From Clavibacter sp. VKM Ac-2873 (lineage in GTDB: Bacteria > Actinomycetota > Actinomycetes > Actinomycetales > Microbacteriaceae), in assembly GCF_015351075.1 (NCBI RefSeq), contig NZ_JADKRS010000001.1, positions 310,001 to 374,000 on the forward strand: 64,000 bases of DNA, given 5' to 3'. The notes under the pieces were generated by a model that saw nothing but the letters and a program-made list of their open reading frames with translations, had not been told where the DNA came from and did no database searches. The number at the start of each line of letters is the position of its first letter. Within the stretch, counting starts at the first letter, position 1. A program made the position numbers and the translations under genes. Of the stretch, positions 46,031-53,234 are shown one piece after another.

Positions 46031-47128
46031 GTGGCCCCCTCCTCGAAGAAGAAGAAGCACGCGACCCGCACGCTCCTCGAGTCACCTGCCGCCGCACCCG
46101 TGCTGCACCGGGCGGCGCGCATCGAGGACCGCATCCACGAGATCCGCGAGGGCCGTGCCCGCAAGCGCGGGCTCACGCCCACCGTCATCCCCTACGCCGG
46201 CTACGGATCCGTGCGCTGGGTCCGCGTCCTCTGCCGCGTCCTCCTCACCGACCCGAAGAGCAAGCGCGCGCTGGCCGGCGACAAGGTCGTCCGCGGCTGG
46301 CGGAGCTTCACGAGCGTGCCGCTCACCGACGTCGACGTGGTCGTCGAGATCGACGGGACCGAGCACCACGTGCGGGCCGACCGCGGCGGCGTCGTCGACC
46401 AGGTCGTGGAGGCGAGCCTGCCGAGCGGCTGGCACACGATCCGCATCCGGTCTGAGGGGTCGGACACCGTCGAGGCGCCCGTGTTCATCGTGGGCGACGA
46501 CGTGCGCACCGGGATCCTCAGCGACGTCGACGACACCGTCATGGTCACCGCGCTCCCCCGGCCGTTCCTCGCCGCCTGGAACACGTTCGTGCTCGACGAG
46601 CACGCGCGCACGCCCACCCCGGGCATGGCGGTGCTCTACGAGCGGCTGCGCGTGCGGCACGCCGGCGCGCCCGTCCTCTACCTCTCGACCGGGGCGTGGA
46701 ACGTGGCGCCGACGCTCTCGAGGTTCCTGTCGCGGAACCTGTACCCGCCGGGCCCGATCCTCCTCACCGACTGGGGCCCCACGGTCGACCGCTGGTTCCG
46801 CAGCGGGATGGAGCACAAGCGGCTGAACCTCCGGCGGCTCGCCGAGGAGTTCCCGCGCGTGAAGTGGATCCTCGCGGGCGACGACGGCCAGCACGACGAG
46901 CTCCTCTACGGCGAGTTCGCGGAGAAGCACCCGGACAACGTGAAGGTCGTGCTCATCCGGCAGCTCAGCGCGGGCGAGGCCGTGCTCGCGGGCGGCCGGG
47001 CCAAGGCCGAGAAGCGCGCGCTCGACAGCTCGATCCCCTGGGTCTACGCCCCCGACGGCGCGAGCCTCCTCGCGCAGCTCGACGACCTCGGGCTCGCGGA
47101 CGACTCGGGCACCCGGATCGGCACCTAG
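46031..47128 (+). CDS. App1-type phosphatidate phosphatase domain protein (DUF2183)
   Basis: A 365-residue protein. The N-terminus is Lys-rich; residues about 45-160 form a beta-rich domain. The DUF2183 catalytic region has SDVDDTVMVT (DxDxT phosphatase motif), YLSTGAWNVAPTLSRFL, and WILAGDDGQHDELLYGEFA. In yeast App1 this domain dephosphorylates phosphatidate; the bacterial substrate is unknown. No signal peptide is evident. The start is GTG at 46031 (alternative GTG at 46025), with TTGACT 6 bases upstream as a possible leaderless -10. Confidence 0.85.
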   Translation: MAPSSKKKKHATRTLLESPAAAPVLHRAARIEDRIHEIREGRARKRGLTPTVIPYAGYGSVRWVRVLCRVLLTDPKSKRALAGDKVVRGWRSFTSVPLTDVDVVVEIDGTEHHVRADRGGVVDQVVEASLPSGWHTIRIRSEGSDTVEAPVFIVGDDVRTGILSDVDDTVMVTALPRPFLAAWNTFVLDEHARTPTPGMAVLYERLRVRHAGAPVLYLSTGAWNVAPTLSRFLSRNLYPPGPILLTDWGPTVDRWFRSGMEHKRLNLRRLAEEFPRVKWILAGDDGQHDELLYGEFAEKHPDNVKVVLIRQLSAGEAVLAGGRAKAEKRALDSSIPWVYAPDGASLLAQLDDLGLADDSGTRIGT

Positions 47129-47138
47129 CCCACGACGC

Positions 47139-47176
47139 ACGAGGGCCCCGCAGGAGATCTCCTGCGGGGCCCTCGT
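47139..47176. terminator. Bidirectional terminator, perfect 38-bp palindrome
   Basis: Two 19-base arms meet at AGA|TCT with no loop, between the stop of the DUF2183 gene (47128) and that of the reductase gene (47189). It should serve both. Confidence 0.85.
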
Positions 47177-47188
47177 CGTGCGGGTGGA

Positions 47189-48058
47189 TCAGACGGCGTC
47201 GGTGAGCGCCTGGAACTCGTCGTCGGTGAGCTCGATGCCCGCCGCGGCGATGTTGTCCTCGACGTGCCCGACCGACTTGGTGCCGGGGATCGGCAGCATG
47301 ACGGGCGAGCGGCGCAGGAGCCACGCGAGCGCGAGCTGCGAGGCGCGCGCGTCGTGCTGCTTCGCGAGGGCGTCGAGCGGGCCGCCGTCCTTCGCGAGCT
47401 CGCCGGTCGCGAGCGGGAACCACGGGATGAAGGCCAGGCCCTCGGCCTCGGCGTAGTCGAGCAGCGGCTCGGCGTCGCGCTTGGCGAGGTTGAACAGGTT
47501 CTGCACGGAGACGATCTCGGCGATCTCGCGCGCGGCCTTCACATCGTCGACCTGCACCTCGGAGAGCCCGATGTGGCGGATCTTGCCCTCGGACTGCAGG
47601 TCCTTGAGCACGCCGATCTGGTCGGCGAGCGGCACGGCCGGGTCGATGCGGTGCAGCTGGTACAGGTCGATGCGCTCGAGGCCGAGGTGGCGGAGGCTCA
47701 GCTCGGCCTGCTGGCGCAGGTACTCGGGGCGGCCGACGGGCTGCCAGTTCCCGGGGCCGGGGCGCGTGAGCCCGCCCTTGGTGGCGATGACGACGTCGTC
47801 GGCGTACGGGTGGAGCGCCTCCTTGAGGAGCTCCTCGGCCACGAACGGGCCGTAGGAGTCGGCGGTGTCGAAGAACGTGACGCCGAGCTCGGCGGCGCGG
47901 CGGATGACGCGCACGGCCTCGTGCGGATCCTCGGGGGCGCCCCAGACGCCCTCGCCGGTCAGCTGCATGGTGCCGTAGCCGAGCCGGACGACGGGCAGGT
48001 CGCCGCCGATGGTGAACGTGCCGGATGCGCCGGCGGGGCGGGTGGTGGTGTCGGTCAT
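47189..48058 (-). CDS. Aldo/keto reductase
   Basis: A 289-residue TIM-barrel NAD(P)H oxidoreductase. The catalytic tetrad is visible: Asp64 and Tyr69 in FFDTADSYG, Lys94 in IATKGG and His136 in [29 protein letters not shown] is the cofactor-binding C-terminal block. The substrate is an unknown aldehyde or ketone. GAGGAGGG 6 bases before the ATG fixes the start. It diverges from the SOS-regulated DUF6504 gene. Confidence 0.92.
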   Translation of the reverse strand: MTDTTTRPAGASGTFTIGGDLPVVRLGYGTMQLTGEGVWGAPEDPHEAVRVIRRAAELGVTFFDTADSYGPFVAEELLKEALHPYADDVVIATKGGLTRPGPGNWQPVGRPEYLRQQAELSLRHLGLERIDLYQLHRIDPAVPLADQIGVLKDLQSEGKIRHIGLSEVQVDDVKAAREIAEIVSVQNLFNLAKRDAEPLLDYAEAEGLAFIPWFPLATGELAKDGGPLDALAKQHDARASQLALAWLLRRSPVMLPIPGTKSVGHVEDNIAAAGIELTDDEFQALTDAV

Positions 48059-48235
48059 GTGGACCCTCCTCGGGTGTCGATGACGAGGGGGCGTCTGCCG
48101 CCCTCGGGACCCTGGTGCCAACGCGCCGACCCGCCGATCCATGCCCGATGCGCGCGACGGGGACGAGACCCTCAGGCTCCGGTCGAGGGTGAGGTGGATC
48201 CGCCCGCTCCCCTCGTGGATGTCGGCGGGCGTTCC

Positions 48236-48241
48236 TACACT
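48236..48241 (+). promoter_or_regulatory. -10 element of the DUF6504 gene
   Basis: TACACT, identical in sequence and context (CCTACACT) to the one before dnaE2; 12 bases separate it from the LexA box. Confidence 0.6.
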
Positions 48242-48253
48242 CGGATCAGACGT

Positions 48254-48269
48254 TCGAACATCCGTTCGA
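48254..48269 (+). promoter_or_regulatory. LexA (SOS) box upstream of the DUF6504 gene
   Basis: TCGAACATCCGTTCGA is a perfect match to the actinobacterial LexA consensus TCGAAC-N4-GTTCGA and is identical in all 16 bases to the box before dnaE2. It sits just past the predicted transcription start, so bound LexA would block elongation or initiation. Confidence 0.92.
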
Positions 48270-48312
48270 ACGCGGGAGCGTGGCCGGCGCGACGGGCGAG
48301 AGGAGCGGCACC

Positions 48313-48636
48313 ATGCGGATCGACGAGGACGTGGAGGTCGAGCTCTCGGACGACGGGTCGCCGCTGCGGTTCACCTGGCGGGGCGTCGTCCACGGGGTGG
48401 TGAGCTCGCCCGAGCGGTGGATCGCGCGGGTCGACTGGTGGCAGCGCACGGGCCGCGCGCCCCGCGGCACGAGCGCCCACCTGCTGGAGCTGCGGATGTG
48501 GCGCGTCGAGGCCGTGCCGCTCACCACGGGCGCGCGCCGGGTCGACGGCTCGTTCGACCTGAGCGTCGACGCGCGCGGCCGCTGGTCGCTCGTCACCGCG
48601 TCGGACGAGGAGCTCGACACGCGCCTGTTCGCCTGA
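48313..48636 (+). CDS. DUF6504 family small protein, SOS-regulated
   Basis: A 107-residue cytoplasmic protein, mainly beta: [39 protein letters not shown], and [12 protein letters not shown]. The pattern W-W-x-R-x-L-x-R-x-WRVEA and a late gripping segment resemble DUF6504 proteins, which I recall near mutasome or Y-family polymerase genes; this assignment is from memory. Biochemical function is unknown. GAGGAG 7 bases before the ATG sets the start. The perfect LexA box 44 bases upstream indicates induction by DNA damage. Confidence 0.75.
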   Translation: MRIDEDVEVELSDDGSPLRFTWRGVVHGVVSSPERWIARVDWWQRTGRAPRGTSAHLLELRMWRVEAVPLTTGARRVDGSFDLSVDARGRWSLVTASDEELDTRLFA

Positions 48637-48760
48637 GGCCGCCCGGGCGCCGCACGCCTCCGGGGAATAGGCGGGGGCGTCCGCGCCTTCACCCCATCGG
48701 CGCCGCGCACGGCGTCCCGCACGGAGGTCACCCGGACCGCGGCGCACGGAGGGATCACGC

Positions 48761-49459
48761 ATGGCGGCACTCGAGTGGCTGTTCGACGCGCAGCTCCGCA
48801 TCGGCGACCAGACCATCCTCTGGCGCGAGATCGTCGGCAACCTCTTCGGCCTCGCCAGCGCGCTCGGCGGCATGCGCCGCAAGGTGTGGGCGTGGCCCGT
48901 CGGCATCGTCGGCAACGTGCTCCTGTTCACCGTCTTCCTCGGCGCGGTCTTCGGCACGCCGAACCCCGTCAACCTGCTCGGCCAGGCCGGCCGCCAGGTC
49001 ATGTTCATCGCCGTGTCGGTCTACGGCTGGTACCGCTGGCAGCAGGCCAGGCACGGCGGCGCGCCCGTCGTCCCGCAGTGGGCGTCGGGACGCGAGCGGG
49101 TCCTGCTCGTGGTCGCGCTCGTCGGCGGCACCGCGATCCTCACGCCCGTCTTCCGCGCGCTCGGCTCCTACGAGCCCGTGTGGGCCGACGCCTGGATCTT
49201 CGTCGGCTCCCTCCTCGCCACCTACGGCATGGCCAAGGGCTGGGTCGAGTTCTGGCTCGTCTGGGTGGCCGTCGACCTGGTCGGCGTGCCGCTGCTCGTG
49301 AGCGCCGGCTACTACGCGTCCGCCTTCATGTACGTCTTCTACGGCGCATTCACGCTCACGGGCTTCTTCGTCTGGATGCGCGCCCGCGGCACCGGCGCGC
49401 CCGCGGTCGAGACGGCCTTCCCGGATCCGCGGATCGTCGAGGCGCCCGCCGAGCGCTGA
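48761..49459 (+). CDS. pnuC: Nicotinamide riboside transporter PnuC
   Basis: PnuC imports nicotinamide riboside for NAD salvage by facilitated diffusion. The 232-residue protein has about seven membrane segments with the family landmarks VWAWPVGIVGNVLLF, VSVYGWYRW and GSLLATYGMAKGWVEFWLVW. GGAGGG is 7 bases before the ATG. The 124 bases before it show no recognisable riboswitch or repressor site. It converges with the LCP gene. Confidence 0.92.
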   Translation: MAALEWLFDAQLRIGDQTILWREIVGNLFGLASALGGMRRKVWAWPVGIVGNVLLFTVFLGAVFGTPNPVNLLGQAGRQVMFIAVSVYGWYRWQQARHGGAPVVPQWASGRERVLLVVALVGGTAILTPVFRALGSYEPVWADAWIFVGSLLATYGMAKGWVEFWLVWVAVDLVGVPLLVSAGYYASAFMYVFYGAFTLTGFFVWMRARGTGAPAVETAFPDPRIVEAPAER

Positions 49460-49467
49460 CCGCAGCC

Positions 49468-49488
49468 CGCCGACGCACGGTGTCGGCG
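49468..49488. terminator. Short hairpin between pnuC and the LCP gene
   Basis: CGCCGAC and GTCGGCG close a 7-base loop in the 50-base convergent gap. It is weaker than the other terminators here. Confidence 0.45.
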
Positions 49489-49509
49489 TGCGGCCCCGGT
49501 GCCGTGCGC

Positions 49510-50790
49510 CTAGCGGCCCCGCCCGTTCGAGCAGGTCGCCTGCGCCGCGGTCTGCCCCGTGATGCTCTCGTCGAGCACCTCGGAGGTCGGCGTGGGCGCG
49601 GACGTCGCGCCGTCGGTCGGCGCCGTGCCGTCGGCGGGAGCGGTCGGATCCGCGGGAGGCGTCGTGGCGGTGCCGTCCGCCGGCACGCTGCCCGACTCGT
49701 CGGTCGGCGCCTTCTGGCCGAGCGTGAAGTCCGCGTCCGAGGCGAGGAGGCCCACGAGCTGCTGTGCCGCCGCCTCATCCGGCTGGACGCGGCCGTTGGC
49801 GAGCACCGTGCCCGGGTACTGCAGGAACACGACGTCGTCGAGCGGGATGTCCTTGAACGTGAGCGCGACCGAGACGAGCGTGTCGAGGTCGGCGAGCGAG
49901 GTGGACAGCTGCATGTTGTCGACCACGGCGCGCGCGATGCCGTAGAGCTTCGCCGGGTTGGTGAGCGTGTCCGCGCTCTTGATCGTGCGCACGAGCGCGC
50001 TGAGGAACACCTGCTGGTTGCCGATGCGCGAGATGTCGCTGGCGTCGCCGACGCCGTAGCGGGTGCGGAGGAACTGCACGGCCTCCTTGCCCTGCAGCGG
50101 GTGGATGCCCGGATCCAGCGACAGGTCCGTCTTCTTGTCGTAGATGCCGTTGGCCACGCAGACCTCCACGCCGCCGACCGCGTTGGACATCTCGACCACG
50201 CCGTTGAACTGGACGACGCCGCCGTACGGGATGTCGAGCCCGGTGAGGCCCTCGACCATCCGGACGGTGCACTCGAACCCGCCGCGCGACAGCGACTCGT
50301 TGAGCTGCGCGCGCGAGCTGGCGGCGTACTTCGTGCCGTCGGGGCCCTCGCATGCGGGGATGGGCACGAGCATGTCGCGCGGGAACGAGATGACCGTCGC
50401 GCGGCTGCTGTCCTGGCTGATGTGGAGCAGCATCGTCACGTCGTTGAGGGTGGCCGTGCCCACGTCCTTCGCGGCGCCGTAGCCGTCGCCCTGGCCGGCG
50501 CGGCTGTCGCTGCCGACGATGAGGATGTTCGCGCCGCCGTCGATGCCGCCGAGCGAGGGCGGCAGGCTCTGGCCGTCGGAGATGTCGACCGTGTTGTCGG
50601 CGACGGTGCTCGACAGGTCCCAGAAGACGATGGTGAGGAGCGAGGCGGCCGCGGCGACCGAGACCGCGGCGACCATGCCGATGCCCCTCATGACGGTGCG
50701 TCCGGCGCTCGGGGTGCGGAGGCGGCCGTGGCGGGCGATGCCGCGGATGCGCGCCCGGTCGGCGCGGGTCCTCTGGGGGGCGTGCTGCAT
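49510..50790 (-). CDS. LytR-CpsA-Psr (LCP) family cell-wall ligase
   Basis: LCP proteins attach teichoic acids, arabinogalactan-like glycans or other polymers to peptidoglycan. The 426-residue protein has an Arg-rich cytoplasmic head, one membrane anchor at about 37-57 and an extracellular LCP domain with NILIVGSDSRAGQGDG, VISFPRDMLVPIP and LSRGGFECTVRMVEGLTG, then QFLRTRYGVGDASDISRIGNQQ. The C-terminal 60 residues are Thr/Pro/Ala-rich. The polymer moved is unknown. ATG at 50790 with GAGAG upstream. Confidence 0.93.
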   Translation of the reverse strand: MQHAPQRTRADRARIRGIARHGRLRTPSAGRTVMRGIGMVAAVSVAAAASLLTIVFWDLSSTVADNTVDISDGQSLPPSLGGIDGGANILIVGSDSRAGQGDGYGAAKDVGTATLNDVTMLLHISQDSSRATVISFPRDMLVPIPACEGPDGTKYAASSRAQLNESLSRGGFECTVRMVEGLTGLDIPYGGVVQFNGVVEMSNAVGGVEVCVANGIYDKKTDLSLDPGIHPLQGKEAVQFLRTRYGVGDASDISRIGNQQVFLSALVRTIKSADTLTNPAKLYGIARAVVDNMQLSTSLADLDTLVSVALTFKDIPLDDVVFLQYPGTVLANGRVQPDEAAAQQLVGLLASDADFTLGQKAPTDESGSVPADGTATTPPADPTAPADGTAPTDGATSAPTPTSEVLDESITGQTAAQATCSNGRGR

Positions 50791-50898
50791 GGGTGGATCT
50801 CTCGTCGCCGGGCGGGGAGCGCCGGGCGCGGGCACCCGGATCCTCCACAGGGTAGCCGAGGCCGGTGGAGACTCCCTTCGGCGCGCGGGCCGGATGCG

Positions 50899-51648
50899 CT
50901 ATGCGCCCGGATGCTCCTCGCCGCGCAGGTGGTGGTCGAGGAACGCGTCGATCCGACGCCACGCGTCCGCCGCGGACGCGGGCTCCGGGCCCATGCCCAC
51001 CGCGCGCAGCACCGGGCGGAGCGGCCGGGGACCCATCTCGGCGTCGTTGAGGAAGGAGTGCCCGGCGGCCGGGTACTCCCGCACGTCGTGGTCGATGCCG
51101 TGGGCCACGAGGGCGGCCTCGAGCCGGTCGGCGGATCCCGCGAGCTGCCGGTCGCGGCCGCCGTAGCTCGCGACGATCGGGCAGGCGCCCTCGAGCACGC
51201 CGTCGAGGTCGTCGGGGAGCATGCCGTAGTTGACGCTCGACGCGTCGAAGCCGCGGGAGGCCGCAGCCAGCGCGAACCCGCCGCCCATGCAGAAGCCGAT
51301 GACGCCTACGCGACCCGTGCAGTCGGCGCGGGCGAGGAGCGCGCGGCGGGCGGACTCCACGTCCACGAACGCGCGGCCCTCGCCCGCGGCCAGCGTGCGG
51401 AACGTGGCGACCAGGCAGCGGCGCGCGCCGCCGGCGGAGAAGAGATCGGGCATGAGCGCCAGGAAGCCGGCCTCGGCGAGGCGCTCGGCCTGACGGCGCA
51501 TCACGTCGGTGACGCCGAAGGCCTCGTGCACCACGACGACGGCGGGCCATGGCCCCTCGCCCGCGGGCACCGCCAGCACGCCGTGCAAGCCGGGCGACGC
51601 CCCGGGCGAGGCCGCGGGCAGGGGGATCTCGGTGAGGGTGACGGGCAT
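50899..51648 (-). CDS. Dienelactone hydrolase family protein
   Basis: A 249-residue alpha/beta hydrolase with the cysteine nucleophile Cys120 in GFCMGGG, partner Asp167 (GGRDRQL) and His198 (AAGHSF). VVVHEAFGVTDVMRRQAERL with Glu42 is the dienelactone-hydrolase hallmark. It might open lactones or act on other esters; no aromatic-degradation genes are nearby. TAGCGT (minus strand, 51655-51660) is 6 bases before the ATG. Confidence 0.88.
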   Translation of the reverse strand: MPVTLTEIPLPAASPGASPGLHGVLAVPAGEGPWPAVVVVHEAFGVTDVMRRQAERLAEAGFLALMPDLFSAGGARRCLVATFRTLAAGEGRAFVDVESARRALLARADCTGRVGVIGFCMGGGFALAAASRGFDASSVNYGMLPDDLDGVLEGACPIVASYGGRDRQLAGSADRLEAALVAHGIDHDVREYPAAGHSFLNDAEMGPRPLRPVLRAVGMGPEPASAADAWRRIDAFLDHHLRGEEHPGA

Positions 51649-51700
51649 GCCCTCACGCTAGGACGCGACGAGGGCGCCGCCGCCGGGTGGCGACGACGCC

Positions 51701-51736
51701 CAGGGAGCCGTCATGCGGCAGGGAGCCGTCATGCGG
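51701..51736. repeat. Two identical tandem 18-base units
   Basis: CAGGGAGCCGTCATGCGG occurs twice back to back in the gap between the dienelactone hydrolase start and the zwf stop. No function is evident. Confidence 0.85.
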
Positions 51737-51752
51737 CGGGCGGCGCGGGCGG

Positions 51753-53120
51753 TCAGCGCCAGGCGGTCGGCCCCGCGGATCCGGCGCGGTACTCGGCCAT
51801 GGGCACGCGGTCGCCCTTCCAGGCGCGCATGACGGGCGCGACGATGCGCCAGCACCGCTCGGCCACGTCGCCGCGGACGGAGAGGCGCGGATCGCCCGCG
51901 AGGATGCCGTCGAGCACCTCGCCGTAGGGCGTGAGCTCGGGCTGCGCGAACTCGGCCCGGAACGTGGCCTGCGTGAGGGTGAAGGGCTCGCCCGTGCCGT
52001 CCATCGTGACCTCGAGCGAGATGCCGTCGGGCTTGAGGCCGATGACCAGGCGGTCCGGCCGCGCCGAGCCGTGGAGGCCCCGCGGCAGGTGGGCGACGGG
52101 CTTGAAGGTCACGACGATGCGCTTGGACGCCTCCTTGAGGGCCTTGCCCGAGCGGAGGTGGAACGGGACGCCCGCCCAGCGCGCGTTCGCGACCCCGAAC
52201 GTGACCTCGGCGAGCGTCTCCGTCTCGTTGGCCGGATCCACCCCGTCCTCCTTGGCGTACGCGGGGATGCGCGTGCCGTCGATCGTGGCACCCGTGTAGC
52301 GGGCCCGGCGGCTGTGGGCGATGGGGTCGTTGTCCCAGACCTCGGTGGCGCGGAGGACCGAGGCGATGTTCGAGCGCAGGTCGTCCGGGTCGATGCTCGC
52401 GGGCGGCTCCATGGCGAAGACCGCGAGCACCTGCAGCAGGTGGCTCTGGATCATGTCGACGAGCGCGCCCGACTTGTCGTAGTAGGCGGCGCGGCCCTCG
52501 AGCGCGAGCGTCTCGTCGTAGAGGATCTCGACCTTCTCGATGTCCTTCGCGCTCCACACCGACTCGAAGAACCGGTTGGCGAAGCGCAGCGACACGAGGT
52601 TGAGCACGGTGGAGAGCCCGAGGAAGTGGTCCGTGCGGTGGATGCGGTCCTCCGGCACGAGCTTCAGCAGCTGGCGGTTGAGCTGGGCGGCGCTGCGGCT
52701 GTTCGACCCGAACGGCTTCTCGAGCGCCAGCGTGGTGCCCTCCGGGAGGTCGAGCTTCGCCAGCTGCTCGCACACCGCGATGGAGATGGCCGGCGGCAGC
52801 GCGAAGTAGAGGGCGGGCGCGCCCTCGCACGCGTCGAGGATGCGCTTCAGGTCGTCGAGGTCCGTGGGGTCGGCCTGGATGTACGTCGTGGACGACACGA
52901 TGCCCGCCGCGCGGCGCCCCGTGGCGTCCACCGAGTCGAACGCGGTCTTGACCGTCTTCGTCCACTCCTGGGGCGTGCGCGCGCTCCTGCCGGTGCCGAT
53001 GAGCTGGATCCGCCGCCCTCGATCGCTCGCCACGAGGCTGCCGAGACCCGGCAGGAGCAGGCGTTCCGTGAGGTCGCCGCTGGCGCCGAGGATGACGAGG
53101 GTGGAGGGTTCGCTGGTCAT
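51753..53120 (-). CDS. zwf: Glucose-6-phosphate 1-dehydrogenase, divergent
   Basis: A 455-residue G6PDH-family protein expected to oxidise glucose-6-phosphate to 6-phosphogluconolactone with NADP. The Rossmann motif GASGDLTERLLLPGL is at 12-26, and the active-site base is in IQSHLLQ. The family signature is DHFLG with Leu169 where Lys normally follows Gly, and GDLTER lacks the usual Lys. SGKALKEASKRIVVTFK is conserved. It is probably a second, actinobacterial G6PDH-like type; activity is not certain. TAGTCT (minus strand, 53127-53132) lies 6 bases before the ATG. It diverges from dnaE2. Confidence 0.87.
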   Translation of the reverse strand: MTSEPSTLVILGASGDLTERLLLPGLGSLVASDRGRRIQLIGTGRSARTPQEWTKTVKTAFDSVDATGRRAAGIVSSTTYIQADPTDLDDLKRILDACEGAPALYFALPPAISIAVCEQLAKLDLPEGTTLALEKPFGSNSRSAAQLNRQLLKLVPEDRIHRTDHFLGLSTVLNLVSLRFANRFFESVWSAKDIEKVEILYDETLALEGRAAYYDKSGALVDMIQSHLLQVLAVFAMEPPASIDPDDLRSNIASVLRATEVWDNDPIAHSRRARYTGATIDGTRIPAYAKEDGVDPANETETLAEVTFGVANARWAGVPFHLRSGKALKEASKRIVVTFKPVAHLPRGLHGSARPDRLVIGLKPDGISLEVTMDGTGEPFTLTQATFRAEFAQPELTPYGEVLDGILAGDPRLSVRGDVAERCWRIVAPVMRAWKGDRVPMAEYRAGSAGPTAWR

Positions 53121-53159
53121 CCTCCGAGACTACGGGTCGCGGCTGCCGGGCAGCCGACC

Positions 53160-53165
53160 TACACT
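53160..53165 (+). promoter_or_regulatory. -10 element of dnaE2
   Basis: TACACT within CCTACACT, seven bases before the LexA box. Confidence 0.6.
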
Positions 53166-53172
53166 GGGCGAG

Positions 53173-53188
53173 TCGAACATCCGTTCGA
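53173..53188 (+). promoter_or_regulatory. LexA (SOS) box of dnaE2
   Basis: TCGAACATCCGTTCGA matches the actinobacterial LexA consensus perfectly and begins at the predicted transcription start. The zwf start lies 52 bases to the left, so LexA binding might also affect zwf. Confidence 0.94.
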
Positions 53189-53234
53189 ACATCGCGTCCG
53201 GGGAGGGCGCGGGCGGACATCCCGGGAGGCGCGC

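Noticed and set aside
51658-51752. A tiny frame with MTAPCR repeats downstream of zwf
   Set aside because: It arises from the 18-base duplication, has no ribosome site, and follows the zwf stop with no sign of frameshift.
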